A stretch of DNA of 9,401 nt from CAVPRW01 sp046727435 [NCBI: bacterium] (GCA_046727435.1 JBKPCR010000489.1:1-9401); one strand, 5' to 3'. Numbered from the stretch's first letter, positions 1-7,381 are shown. The notes: generated by a model from the sequence alone, not told the origin. A program made the numbers and translations.

Positions 1-100
1 CCATCACGATTCTGTTCCCAGGAAGGACTCGTGTGGTGTAAAGTACCCCCGAACCAGGACCTCGAATTCGTGCTGTCTCTACTCGCCAAGGAGACCTCGT

Positions 101-1747
101 ATGAACGGTGTCACCGCTATTGCCAGTATTCTGAAGCAGGAGGGTGTTGAATGGATCGGCTGTATGCCCTCCAATTCTCTCATCGAAGCGGCTGCCGCGG
201 CCGGCATCCGGCCCATCGTCTGCCGGCAGGAACGCACCGGTGTGCATATGGCCGATGGCTTCTCTCGTATCAACAACGGCAAGCGTCTCGGCGTTTTCCT
301 GATGCAAGCTGGACCTGGGGCGGAGAATGCCTTCGGCGGCGTCGCGCAGGCGTTTGCCGATTCCGTCCCTATTCTGCTCCTACCCGCAGGTGCCAATCGC
401 GACCGCCTGGGGGTGCCGCCGACGTTCAGCCCCACCCGGAGCTATGAGACCATCACCAAATGGTCGGCTCAGATCAATTCCGCCTCGCGCATCCCGGAAT
501 TGATGCGGCGCGCCTTCACCAAACTGCGCTCGGGGCACCCAGGTCCTGTCTTGTTGGAAATCCCCTCGGACGTAGCCGGGGAGGAGATTCACGGAGATCT
601 TGTCTATGAGCCGCCTCCGATTGTGCGCTGTGCCGCCGATCCCGAAGCCGTGCGTCGAGCCGCTCAGGCCCTGCTGGCCGCCGAACGCCCGATCATTCAT
701 GCCGGTCAGGGGGTGCTCTATGCTGAGGCCACCGACGAATTAGTGCGCCTGGCCGAGTTCCTGCAGATTCCTGTGATGACAACCCTGCCAGGCAAAAGCG
801 CCTTCCCAGAACACCACCCTCTCTCCGTCGGCACCGGATCACGCGCCACCACCGGTGGCGTCTACCACTTTCTGCGCCGTGCCGACGTGGTGCTGGGCCT
901 CGGCTGTAGCTTCGCCATCAGCGGCTTCGCCGTCCCCATCCCAGCCGGGAAAACTCTCATCCACGCCACCAACGATCCCGATGACATCAACAAAGACCAT
1001 CCATGCCGATACCCGCTGGTCGGCGACGCCAAGTTAGTGCTCGCTCAGCTCTTGGATGAACTGCGCCAGCAGGCCGGAGCCTCAGGGCGTCCCGTCAACC
1101 AGGCGCTGGCGGAGGAGATTGCCTCAGTCAAACAGGCCTGGCTGGCGAAGTGGCTGCCCAAGCTAACCGCCGATGAGGACCCGATTAACCCATATCGGGT
1201 GGTCTGGGATCTGATGCACACGGTAGACCTCGATAACGTCATTGTCACCCACGAATCGGGGAGCATCCGCGAGCAGCTGGTGCCGTTCTGGGAAGCGCGC
1301 CATCCAAGGAGCTTCATCGGTTGGGGAAAATCGACGCAGTTGGGCTATAGCTTGGGACTGGCGATGGGCGCCAAGCTGGCGGCACCTGAGAAGGACGTCA
1401 TCCATATGATGGGCGACGCCGCCTTCGGCATGGTCGGGATGGATGTCGAGACGGCTGTACGGGCCCGCATTCCCATTCTCACCATCATCTCGAACAATGC
1501 GACCATGGCCATCTATCCAGATAGCCGCTTCCCCATGGCCACCGCACGCTATCAGCTCAAGAAGTTATCAGGCAATTTCGCCGAAGTGGCGCAGGCACTC
1601 GGGGCTCATGGGGAGCGGATTCATAAGCCTCATGAGATCGTGCCGGCTATCCGACGGGCCATCGAGGTGACACGCTCCGGACAACCAGCGGTCCTGGAGG
1701 TGATGATTAGTGAGGAAGGAGCCACCTCGACGTTCAAGTTTGATTAA
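101..1747 (+). CDS. ThDP-dependent enzyme, acetolactate synthase-like (upstream paralog of a tandem pair)
   Basis: A 548-residue protein with the three-domain layout of the acetolactate synthase/benzoylformate decarboxylase superfamily, cytosolic. The N-terminal PYR domain (about 1-165) carries the cofactor-activating glutamate, E44, in the run CRQERTGVHMADG, then a GPG loop (71-73). A central domain spans about 185-330. The C-terminal PP domain holds the magnesium/ThDP motif as GDA (438-440) followed 24 residues later by N465-N466; most relatives read GDG. Length matches the family. The start is supported by AAGGAG at 88-93, 7 bases before the ATG. A paralog follows 88 bases downstream on the same strand, so the two are probably co-transcribed and could be partner subunits. 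The substrate is not evident: a 2-keto acid decarboxylase, carboligase or C-C lyase is possible. True acetolactate synthase is less likely, since no small regulatory subunit gene is adjacent. Confidence 0.9.
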   Translation: MNGVTAIASILKQEGVEWIGCMPSNSLIEAAAAAGIRPIVCRQERTGVHMADGFSRINNGKRLGVFLMQAGPGAENAFGGVAQAFADSVPILLLPAGANRDRLGVPPTFSPTRSYETITKWSAQINSASRIPELMRRAFTKLRSGHPGPVLLEIPSDVAGEEIHGDLVYEPPPIVRCAADPEAVRRAAQALLAAERPIIHAGQGVLYAEATDELVRLAEFLQIPVMTTLPGKSAFPEHHPLSVGTGSRATTGGVYHFLRRADVVLGLGCSFAISGFAVPIPAGKTLIHATNDPDDINKDHPCRYPLVGDAKLVLAQLLDELRQQAGASGRPVNQALAEEIASVKQAWLAKWLPKLTADEDPINPYRVVWDLMHTVDLDNVIVTHESGSIREQLVPFWEARHPRSFIGWGKSTQLGYSLGLAMGAKLAAPEKDVIHMMGDAAFGMVGMDVETAVRARIPILTIISNNATMAIYPDSRFPMATARYQLKKLSGNFAEVAQALGAHGERIHKPHEIVPAIRRAIEVTRSGQPAVLEVMISEEGATSTFKFD

Positions 1748-1759
1748 TCCCCGCCTGGG

Positions 1760-1769
1760 GAGACGTCTC
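1760..1769. repeat. 10-base palindrome between the two ThDP genes
   Basis: GAGACGTCTC is a perfect palindrome 13 bases after the first ThDP stop codon, inside the 88-base intergenic spacer. The 9-mer GTCTCTACT that overlaps it (1765-1773) also occurs in the leader of the first gene at 75-83. It could be a regulator site or chance; there is no T-run, so it is not a typical terminator. Confidence 0.3.
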
Positions 1770-1835
1770 TACTGGAACTAGTGATGCCCACGTGCATCGC
1801 CACCATCACAGATTGCGGAACTGGAGGGGAATATC

Positions 1836-3521
1836 ATGAATGGCGCCGAGGCAGTGATCCGAGCCCTGGAGAAGGAAGGGGTCAGATATATCACGGGTTT
1901 TTCTGGAGGAGGCCTGGCCCCGCTCTGGGAGCCGCTGCGGAACTCAGCCACCATCCGGGCGTTTTCCTCCCGTCACGAACGCCTGGGAGTAGAGATCGCT
2001 GACGGATATGCTCGGGCTACCGGCCAGGTAGGGGTGGCCATGACCGGCACGGGACCGGGGGCCACCAACACGCTGACCGGCATCGCCGATTGCTATGCCG
2101 ACAACGTCCCCGTACTCTTGCTCATGGGCCAACATCCCTTGCGCAACCTCGGGAAAGAGTACCAACAGGAGGTGTCAGCGAGTATTTTCGACGGCCTGGT
2201 CAAATGGCGGGGCACCTTTACACGAGTCGATGACATTCCCGGCATCATCCGACGGGCGTTCACCGCCCTGCGCTCCGGCTCGCCCGGCCCGGTGGTTCTG
2301 GAAATGCCACAGGACGTCCTGCGGGCTGAAGGCCCCGATGCAGCCCTGCAGTATGACCCGGTTGGACCGGGGCGAAAAGCCGCTCCTGACCCCCAGGATA
2401 TCGACACAGCTGCCGACCTCCTGGTGCAGGCCCGCTATCCCATCCTGAACGTGGGTGGTGGAGCCCTGTCGGCGGGCGCGGCGCCCGAGGTCAGAGAGTT
2501 GGCCGAACTGCTGTCCATGCCGGTCGCCACCACTCTGGTGGGCAAGAGTGTATTTCCCGAAGACCACCCGCTGGCGCTCGGCCTGGGGGTCTATCCGCGC
2601 AGTCGCTATGCCACGGGGCCGGCGCTGCAGATCAATCGCAAGGCCGACGTGGTGCTGGCGGTGGGCAACTCCTACCGTATGCCAAACGGCACCGATGGCC
2701 GGCCTATTCCCTCAGGCGTCAAGCTGATCCACATCAACGCTGACCCCGCCGACCTGAACAAGACGTATCGCGCTGATGTCGCTATGTTGGCCGACGCCAA
2801 ACTGGCCCTGCAGGCGCTCATCACCGCCGTGCGCGATCGCATCGGAGTGCGGGAAGGGGGGTTCAAGCCGGAGGTCGTGTCCGAGATTCAGCAGGCGCGG
2901 AACAAGTGGTTAGGGGAATGGATGCCGGTGTTCACCGATGATTCCGTGCCAACCAACGGTTATCGCGTCATCTACGACTTGATGCAGGTGGTCGACCGCG
3001 ACAGGACCGTCGCCCTGCATGACGCCGGCGGCAGCCGGGGCTATCTGTCGCCGTTTTGGGTGGCCACCAAGCCCAACACGTATGTTGGTATGGGCGGCAT
3101 GGCAGCCATGGGTTGGTCCATGGGCGGTGCCATCGGCGCCAAACTGGGCCGACCGGATCATCTGGTGGTGCATCTGATCGGCGATGCGTCGTTTGGGATG
3201 ACTGGCATGGAAGTGGAGACAGCAATCCGTATGGGCCTTCCCACCCTGACGATCCTGATCAATAACGGTGGCATCGGCGGCGGTGTCATGGGGATGAATC
3301 GGCCCGCCGGGACCCCTCCGGAGGTCGCCAAATTGGGGGGCAATTTTAGCCTGGTGGCACAGGGATTGGGAGCCTACAGCGAACGCGTCGAGCAGCCAGG
3401 TGACCTGATCCTCGCCTATCGGCGTGCCATCCGCGCCACTGAAGACGGCCAGGCGGCGCTCGTTGAGGTCATGATCAAGCCGATGCGCACGCCGGAGCTG
3501 CCGGATGACTGGGCGTTGTAA
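1836..3521 (+). CDS. ThDP-dependent enzyme, acetolactate synthase-like (downstream paralog of the tandem pair)
   Basis: A 561-residue ThDP enzyme of the same superfamily as its upstream neighbour, and complete. The PYR domain has the catalytic glutamate E48 in SSRHERLGVEIADGYAR and a GTGPG loop (71-75). A central domain spans about 190-345. The PP domain has GDA (449-451) and then N476-N477 with the same 24-residue spacing as the paralog. The two proteins match closely around 139-161 here versus 136-158 upstream (18 of 23 residues), yet differ after the NN pair: this one has the glycine-rich GGIGGGVMGMN, the other ATMAIYPDSRF. That segment borders the active site in this family, so substrate or subunit role may differ. 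GGAGG at 1823-1827 supports the ATG. Precise reaction unknown. A heteromeric complex with the upstream gene product is inferred only from pairing. Confidence 0.9.
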   Translation: MNGAEAVIRALEKEGVRYITGFSGGGLAPLWEPLRNSATIRAFSSRHERLGVEIADGYARATGQVGVAMTGTGPGATNTLTGIADCYADNVPVLLLMGQHPLRNLGKEYQQEVSASIFDGLVKWRGTFTRVDDIPGIIRRAFTALRSGSPGPVVLEMPQDVLRAEGPDAALQYDPVGPGRKAAPDPQDIDTAADLLVQARYPILNVGGGALSAGAAPEVRELAELLSMPVATTLVGKSVFPEDHPLALGLGVYPRSRYATGPALQINRKADVVLAVGNSYRMPNGTDGRPIPSGVKLIHINADPADLNKTYRADVAMLADAKLALQALITAVRDRIGVREGGFKPEVVSEIQQARNKWLGEWMPVFTDDSVPTNGYRVIYDLMQVVDRDRTVALHDAGGSRGYLSPFWVATKPNTYVGMGGMAAMGWSMGGAIGAKLGRPDHLVVHLIGDASFGMTGMEVETAIRMGLPTLTILINNGGIGGGVMGMNRPAGTPPEVAKLGGNFSLVAQGLGAYSERVEQPGDLILAYRRAIRATEDGQAALVEVMIKPMRTPELPDDWAL

Positions 3522-3830
3522 TGGGGTAATGGAGGACAGTGGCGAGTCCCCGCCGGTTTCTAGTCGGGCTACGCGTCATAGTTCAGGGCTCTTGGGAGGT
3601 ATATAACCGCCCTCTCCGGAGGTACTCTTCTTAGCCTGGATAATGGCATTCCGGGTAGGGACAAACATTATGACCATACTGGCGTAACACCGCTGTTCAG
3701 AGAAAGGCACCAGGGGTTTCGGCGCCCGTAATGGCGTTAGAGGCAGGCTTTGGCCAGGCTTTGGGATAGGATCACTTGACTCACACCAACTTTCAGCCAC
3801 GACTGCGTTGCAGCCTACAATATCTCGGGG
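3522..3830. other. Gene-free gap between convergent genes
   Basis: A 309-base stretch between the convergent ThDP operon and the XRE gene. Frames on both strands give no recognisable protein, and I found no strong stem followed by a T-run on either strand. The only local structure is a near-tandem decamer, CAGGCTTTGG at 3744-3753 and 3755-3764. It may be eroded sequence of a former gene, but nothing identifiable remains. Confidence 0.5.
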
Positions 3831-4070
3831 TTACGATGCTTTCTCTCGGGCTGGTACAAAATGAATCTCTAGCCTCTGGTGAAGAGCCGTCGCGATGCGC
3901 TGCAGCATGCTCAACGAGTGCCCCTCGTAGTCCGCATCTTCGAGGCGAGCGATCACCGACTGTTTCGTGCCAATCAGGTCAGCCAGTTGCTGTTGGGTTA
4001 ACCCTGCCCTGGCTCTTGCCTCGTAGATCATGCGGGCCACCTGAGCATGAATGATTTCTTCCTCAATCAT
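3831..4070 (-). CDS. HigA-like XRE-family helix-turn-helix regulator, no adjacent HigB
   Basis: A 79-residue DNA-binding protein. The helix-turn-helix core covers about 13-66, with the recognition unit near 25-44 (LTQQQLADLIGTKQSVIARLE), followed by SLSMLQRIATAL and the C-terminal LEIHFVP typical of antitoxins of HigBA/RelE-type pairs. In that family the toxin gene normally sits immediately upstream in the same operon. Here the upstream gene, 28 bases away, is instead a PIN-domain toxin. AAAGG lies 2 bases before the ATG, close but usable. Likely roles are autorepression of the three-gene array, or a leftover antitoxin whose own toxin was lost. The family call is secure from the motif; partner and function are inferred. 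Confidence 0.85.
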   Translation of the reverse strand: MIEEEIIHAQVARMIYEARARAGLTQQQLADLIGTKQSVIARLEDADYEGHSLSMLQRIATALHQRLEIHFVPAREKAS

Positions 4071-4098
4071 GGCCTTTAATGCTGGGTCATTCCCAACC

Positions 4099-4506
4099 TC
4101 AGACCCGCCAGCTCTCGATCGATAAACCTGGAATCCGACGAAAATGGTTCACGTTTTCGGTCACCATGACCAGGTTATGCTTCAGGGCTGTGGCGGCTAT
4201 GAGGATGTCGGCATCACTGATGAGTTGGCCCTCTTGGTAGAGCAAGGCGTATAACTCAGCCGCTTGGACAATGATGTCATCCGTCAATGGCAGCACCTGG
4301 CTGTGCTGACAGCGCTGTTCGAAGCGAGCCATCTGGCGGGTCGCACGACGAGCCTTCAGTCCTCGCAAAATCTCATAGCGCGTGATGATCGAGAAGGTGA
4401 AGTGGCGGAAGACGGTCAGGTAACGGCGTGCGTTGTCCTGAACACGTGGATCAACCCCTTTCATGATTTCTGACAGCGTATCGGTGTCGAGGAGGGCTGA
4501 CTCCAT
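4099..4506 (-). CDS. vapC: VapC-like PIN-domain toxin RNase
   Basis: A 135-residue single-domain PIN protein, expected to act as a magnesium-dependent RNase that stalls translation when freed from its antitoxin. Acidic active-site positions are visible: D7 and D9 in LLDTDTLSEIMK, E45 in RYEILRGL, D98 and D100 in ISDADILIAATA, then TENVNHF (116-122), the usual final PIN strand, with N118 where many family members have N or D. Length and spacing are normal for VapC. It starts 6 bases after the stop of the DUF104 antitoxin gene, the classic antitoxin-then-toxin order with likely translational coupling. An XRE regulator gene follows 28 bases downstream. All catalytic acids are present, so the toxin appears intact. 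The RNA target (tRNA, rRNA or mRNA) cannot be predicted. Confidence 0.92.
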   Translation of the reverse strand: MESALLDTDTLSEIMKGVDPRVQDNARRYLTVFRHFTFSIITRYEILRGLKARRATRQMARFEQRCQHSQVLPLTDDIIVQAAELYALLYQEGQLISDADILIAATALKHNLVMVTENVNHFRRIPGLSIESWRV

Positions 4507-4512
4507 GGCGGC

Positions 4513-4746
4513 TTAGGGCTCCTGCCGCATGAAACGGCTACGATCCAGGGCGATCGCCTCAATCTGTGCAATTTCCTCTTCCGCACAGCCTTCGTACACC
4601 TGATGCCACGCCTCTAGCGTCTCGTCAGGGCATTCTACGATGGGCTCGTGGATCGTGATTCGCACACACTGATGCTCGGGGAGGTCGAGCGTCTCAAGGG
4701 GTTTCAGCGTTCCGTTTTCATAAATCGCTTCAACAACCCGGGCCAT
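4513..4746 (-). CDS. DUF104 (AF2212-like) antitoxin
   Basis: A 77-residue protein. Residues 1-33 match the DUF104/AF2212-like family: MARVVEAIYENGTLKPLETL, then DLPEHQCVRITI, a small beta-rich module seen at the N terminus of antitoxins encoded just before PIN toxins. The acidic C-terminal half (about 36-77, rich in E and D) is the part expected to wrap and inhibit the toxin. It is the first gene of the leftward array, and its stop lies 6 bases before the PIN toxin start. AGGAG 9 bases before the ATG supports the start. Upstream dyads at 4799-4813 and 4820-4833 are candidate operators. The antitoxin assignment rests on family plus position. Confidence 0.88.
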   Translation of the reverse strand: MARVVEAIYENGTLKPLETLDLPEHQCVRITIHEPIVECPDETLEAWHQVYEGCAEEEIAQIEAIALDRSRFMRQEP

Positions 4747-4798
4747 AATGTCGATCTCCTATTGTTCATACACACCATGATGTCATCGTCAGGCCGTC

Positions 4799-4813
4799 CC
4801 ATTGCGTCAATGG
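4799..4813. promoter_or_regulatory. Candidate operator dyad upstream of the DUF104-PIN-XRE array
   Basis: CCATTG-CGT-CAATGG is a perfect 6-base inverted repeat with a 3-base centre, 53 bases upstream of the antitoxin ATG. Read on the minus strand it contains TTGACG, a fair -35-like hexamer, although no convincing -10 follows at the right distance. Just beyond it, 4820-4833 (TTGCGATATTGCAA) is a second imperfect dyad. TA operons are usually autorepressed through such sites, and the array also encodes an XRE DNA-binding protein. Position and symmetry are seen; operator function is inferred. Confidence 0.35.
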
Positions 4814-4894
4814 CACATGTTGCGATATTGCAAGTTGCATCCGAGTGCCTCCTGAGCTATGGCACGCCACAGCATGGTGTACGCGCCAGCCATC

Positions 4895-4945
4895 GCCCAT
4901 ATGGGCATTATCTACCCCCCGCCGCAGGCAACTGCCTGCGCCCAT
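4895..4945. repeat. Nested inverted repeats (palindrome plus cruciform-like stem)
   Basis: GCCCATATGGGC (4895-4906) is a perfect 12-base palindrome. CGCAGGCA (4923-4930) and TGCCTGCG (4933-4940) form a perfect 8-base inverted repeat with a 2-base centre. In addition, ATGGGC (4901-4906) can pair with GCCCAT (4940-4945) around the inner stem, leaving a 16-base bulge. The element lies 55 bases beyond the transporter stop, on the transporter's downstream side. There is no U-run, so a classic intrinsic terminator is doubtful; an mRNA-end stabiliser, REP-like unit or regulator site is possible. Confidence 0.45.
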
Positions 4946-5000
4946 AAGTTGGTATTGTACACGCATATTTGCCGGCACGCACGCCAGGATATGATGGCGA

Positions 5001-6683
5001 TTATTGTGTGTACCAGGGCGATTGCTCGATGATGAAAATCGTCGCCAAGGGCAGCAGCAAACTGAGCATGGTCACGGTGATCAGCAGGATGCCCAGGTCG
5101 CTGTAATCCGCCGGCACCGCGAGGGCACCGGTCGCCTGATCCTGCACCTCACGGGTGACGAGGAAGATCTGGTTCAGGTATTTGGTGCCGAGGGTGCTGA
5201 GGGACAGCGCCAGGTTGGTGAAGGATGCCATCACGGCGAAGAATGTGGCTTTTAATTGGGCCGGCGCGCTGTTGGCGATCCAGGCCAACATCGGGATCAT
5301 CGCCACCTGTCCCAAGGGCGATTCCAACGCCGTATCGATCACCGCGATGAACCGGGCATCGACGATGCCGCCGGTCAGGGCGGAGGTCCAGTCGGCGAGA
5401 CCGTAGTACATACCGATGATCGGCAGGGTCAGCACCGTTCCAACGATGGTCAGAAAGCCGACGACATAGGCGATCGAACGCTCAGCCATGAAGCGGCGGA
5501 ACATGAACATTCCCAGCAACGCCAGGCATTGGCTGATTAAAGCCAGCTTGGCGAGGAATTGCTCGTCGAAGCCCAGAACATCGATCTCCCACCAGGTCGC
5601 ACCGGCCCCAGGTGCTGGTAGGGCGCGGAACACGAAGATGATGATGGCGGTGCCGAGGAGCGCATGGCGTGCGGCCGGGCTGAGATCCTTCAAGAGTTTT
5701 GCCATCAGGAACAGCACGATGCCCATCGAGCCGGCGAAAATGATTTCTTGATTATAGGGTATCTCAAGCAGCCCCATCGTGAGCGTGAATACTGCAAAGA
5801 CGAGACTACCGCCGAGGAGCCACCAGTTGGCGGGGGGTGGCTCCTCATGTGGATTGAGGAGGCGCGTGACCTCCTCGACTGGCACCCCGGCGCGACGCAG
5901 CGTATGGGCGCGCAGCCGTTTCAGTATCGTGGCGAAGACCACCCCGAGCACGGAGATCGCCGGAATGAGCATGGCTAGTTTATAGATATCGATGTAGACC
6001 GCAGCTTTCATGGTTTCTGTCAACTCACCAGCGTCGCGGAACATCAGAATATTCACCAGCGATACGGCGATGCCACCCCCAACGATCGCCACACGACCGA
6101 GGGTTTGCATGGTGGTATGCATGAGCTTGATGGCATGCTCGTCGTAGGGACGGCCGGACTCGTCAACCACCGGCACGGCCTCCACCGTCATGGCATCGGC
6201 CACGACGTCCTGGATCACATAACCGAGCGGCGATAATAGGGCGCTCAGCACGAACCAGGCCTCGACGCTCATGTATTGCGCCATGGACAATGGGGCACTC
6301 AGCAAACCCAGCATAATTCCCAGGCTCGCGGCGATGAGCGCCGCGCCCAGAAAGACCAGCAGGGACTTCCAGCGCCACGCCAGATCGACGACGTGGCCGA
6401 GGGGCATTTTCAATGCCCAGGGGATGCCGGCCCAGAAGCCGAGCATGGCAAGAAATTCTGCCGAGAGTCCGAGGTAGTCCTTCACGAAGAAGGTGCCGAC
6501 GATAGCCGTCAACCCGGAAATGCCTGCCGCCATGTAGACCATCAGCGGGGGCAAATAGCTGATACGCATTTGTCGGCCGAGGTCGATGATATTCGCGTCC
6601 AGCCAGGTCCATAACTTCCATAGTACCACGCGTCGTCCTGCAAGGAAGAAGCGATGTAAGAATTGGGCCACATGGTCCTCCAT
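5001..6683 (-). CDS. BT1/MFS-type membrane transporter
   Basis: A 560-residue polytopic inner-membrane protein with about 12-14 hydrophobic helices (roughly 45-65, 76-98, 106-130, 141-160, 195-215, 232-254, 285-305, 312-330, 342-353, 376-396, 404-424, 455-470, 478-500, 530-552). LGFWAGIPWALKMPLGHVVD (81-100) and SPLGYVIQDVVADAMTVE (151-168) resemble the PW-x-x-K and conserved D-A motifs of the BT1 (folate/biopterin) branch of the major facilitator superfamily. The substrate is unknown; BT1 relatives in bacteria are mostly uncharacterised. The reading frame stays open to an ATG at 6797, but the extra 38 residues are Arg/His/Cys-rich and that ATG has no Shine-Dalgarno. I prefer the ATG at 6683, preceded by GGAAAG (spacing short, 3 bases); the ATG at 6704 is an alternative. 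No operon partner: spacers of over 250 bases on both sides. Confidence 0.82.
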   Translation of the reverse strand: MEDHVAQFLHRFFLAGRRVVLWKLWTWLDANIIDLGRQMRISYLPPLMVYMAAGISGLTAIVGTFFVKDYLGLSAEFLAMLGFWAGIPWALKMPLGHVVDLAWRWKSLLVFLGAALIAASLGIMLGLLSAPLSMAQYMSVEAWFVLSALLSPLGYVIQDVVADAMTVEAVPVVDESGRPYDEHAIKLMHTTMQTLGRVAIVGGGIAVSLVNILMFRDAGELTETMKAAVYIDIYKLAMLIPAISVLGVVFATILKRLRAHTLRRAGVPVEEVTRLLNPHEEPPPANWWLLGGSLVFAVFTLTMGLLEIPYNQEIIFAGSMGIVLFLMAKLLKDLSPAARHALLGTAIIIFVFRALPAPGAGATWWEIDVLGFDEQFLAKLALISQCLALLGMFMFRRFMAERSIAYVVGFLTIVGTVLTLPIIGMYYGLADWTSALTGGIVDARFIAVIDTALESPLGQVAMIPMLAWIANSAPAQLKATFFAVMASFTNLALSLSTLGTKYLNQIFLVTREVQDQATGALAVPADYSDLGILLITVTMLSLLLPLATIFIIEQSPWYTQ

Positions 6684-6935
6684 CAGCTTTCCAGCAGCGC
6701 CCATCCCCCGCCGGATCGACACCCTATGGCGTCGCCTCTGGCCGGCGCTGATCGGTAGTTCTCGGTGACAAGCGTGACATGGCCTGCAAACGCCCATGGG
6801 GAAAGACCTGACGATTACTGCTCAGGCATGAGTATAGCACGCGTTTCATCCCAGGAGGACGGCTTGCCTAGGGTCTCTGTTCACTTGCGGCAGTGAAGGG
6901 GTGCCGGTCAGCCCAATACGCGTGGTGCATTTTCG

Positions 6936-7219
6936 GTGATCTCCTCTCCCACGCGGCGCTGATGACCCGACGCTACCCGATGCGCCATGGCTTGCAGACG
7001 CTGGTCATCTTCCCAAGCCACACGTACGGCCTGCCTGCCGTACGAGCACCCCTTGCCGCAGGTGTTGAAGGAAGCCGGCTACTGCACCACGTTGAGCGGC
7101 GATGAAGCGGTAAGGCTCATTGAGTAATACGACGGCAAGAAACCATTCTTCCTGTACGTCGCTTCTCGCGTCCTGCACACCCATTCGACACGTTCATCCG
7201 CGCCGAGGCCGACACGTAT
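6936..7219 (+). pseudogene. Degraded sulfatase remnant
   Basis: Pieces of a type I sulfatase can be read by shifting frame. The bases at 6942-6956 read SSPTR, the place of the formylglycine motif C/S-x-P-x-R. A frameshift leads to ALMTRRYPMRHGLQ and then SHTYGLP (6956-7036). Another frameshift gives LPQVLKEAGYCTTLSG (7053-7100), matching the usual LPQxLKEAGYxT before the GKWHLG motif. GKWHLG and roughly the next hundred residues of a normal sulfatase are missing; the text jumps to EAVRLIE, an in-frame TAA (7125-7127), then KKPFFLYVA (7137-7163), the conserved PFFLY block, and a frame-shifted HTPFD-like end. With a stop, at least two frameshifts and an internal deletion, it cannot make an active enzyme. 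No N-terminal metal-binding DD block was found upstream. Confidence 0.75.
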
Positions 7220-7257
7220 TGTAGGAGGAAGGTCGAGCCGACGGGCGGCGCTGAGCG

Positions 7258-7348
7258 TGCGGACCGACCCCGGGCGCGGACCCCCGCGGGAGGATGGCTG
7301 AGGGGCACGGGGGTGCGCACGCGGGTAGTGGCAAAGGCTGGGTGAATT
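7258..7348. repeat. 91-base direct repeat, copy A (left of the UPF0175-DUF3368 module)
   Basis: Aligns without any gap to 8323-8413 in the same orientation, with 70 of 91 positions identical by hand count (77%); most differences are transitions. Similarity fades gradually for perhaps 18 bases on the left and stops sharply on the right. Both copies can form a 5-bp hairpin at 7275-7279/7284-7288 with a compensating base-pair change relative to copy B, and share the palindrome GTGCGCAC (7313-7320). No coding signal was recognised. Nature unknown: a decayed dispersed repeat, MITE-like element or structured RNA remnant. Confidence 0.8.
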
Positions 7349-7357
7349 TCCTATACT
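7329..7357 (+). promoter_or_regulatory. Candidate promoter for the UPF0175-DUF3368 operon
   Basis: TATACT (7352-7357) is a good sigma70-type -10, with TGGCAA (7329-7334) a weak -35 at 17 bases. The -35 lies in the right end of repeat copy A, so the repeat may contribute part of the promoter. It sits 77 bases upstream of the antitoxin start. Only the -10 is convincing. Confidence 0.35.
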
Positions 7358-7360
7358 CTT

Positions 7361-7381
7361 CCCTGGGGGCTCACCCCGGGG
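7361..7381 (+). promoter_or_regulatory. Leader hairpin upstream of the UPF0175 gene
   Basis: CCCTGGGG and CCCCGGGG (7361-7368, 7374-7381) pair over 8 bp with one G-U wobble and a 5-base loop. The hairpin starts just after the candidate -10 and ends 53 bases before the ATG. With no U-run it is unlikely to be a terminator. It could be an operator dyad for TA autoregulation or an mRNA 5' structure. Confidence 0.35.

Noticed and set aside
101-1747. Biosynthetic acetolactate synthase large subunit (ilvB/ilvI)
   Set aside because: No small-subunit gene follows, a second full-length paralog does, and the cofactor motif is GDA; a specific name would be unsupported.
3576-3800. 74-residue minus-strand open frame in the gap after the ThDP operon
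   Set aside because: No recognisable domain, no good ribosome site and unlikely composition; treated as non-coding.
4923-4940. Intrinsic terminator for the transporter gene
   Set aside because: The stem is strong but the centre is only 2 bases and no T-run follows in the minus-strand direction.
6684-6797. N-terminal extension of the transporter to the ATG at 6797
   Set aside because: The added 38 residues are rich in Arg, His and Cys, look unlike the family, and the ATG lacks a Shine-Dalgarno; a start at 6683 is preferred, though not proved.
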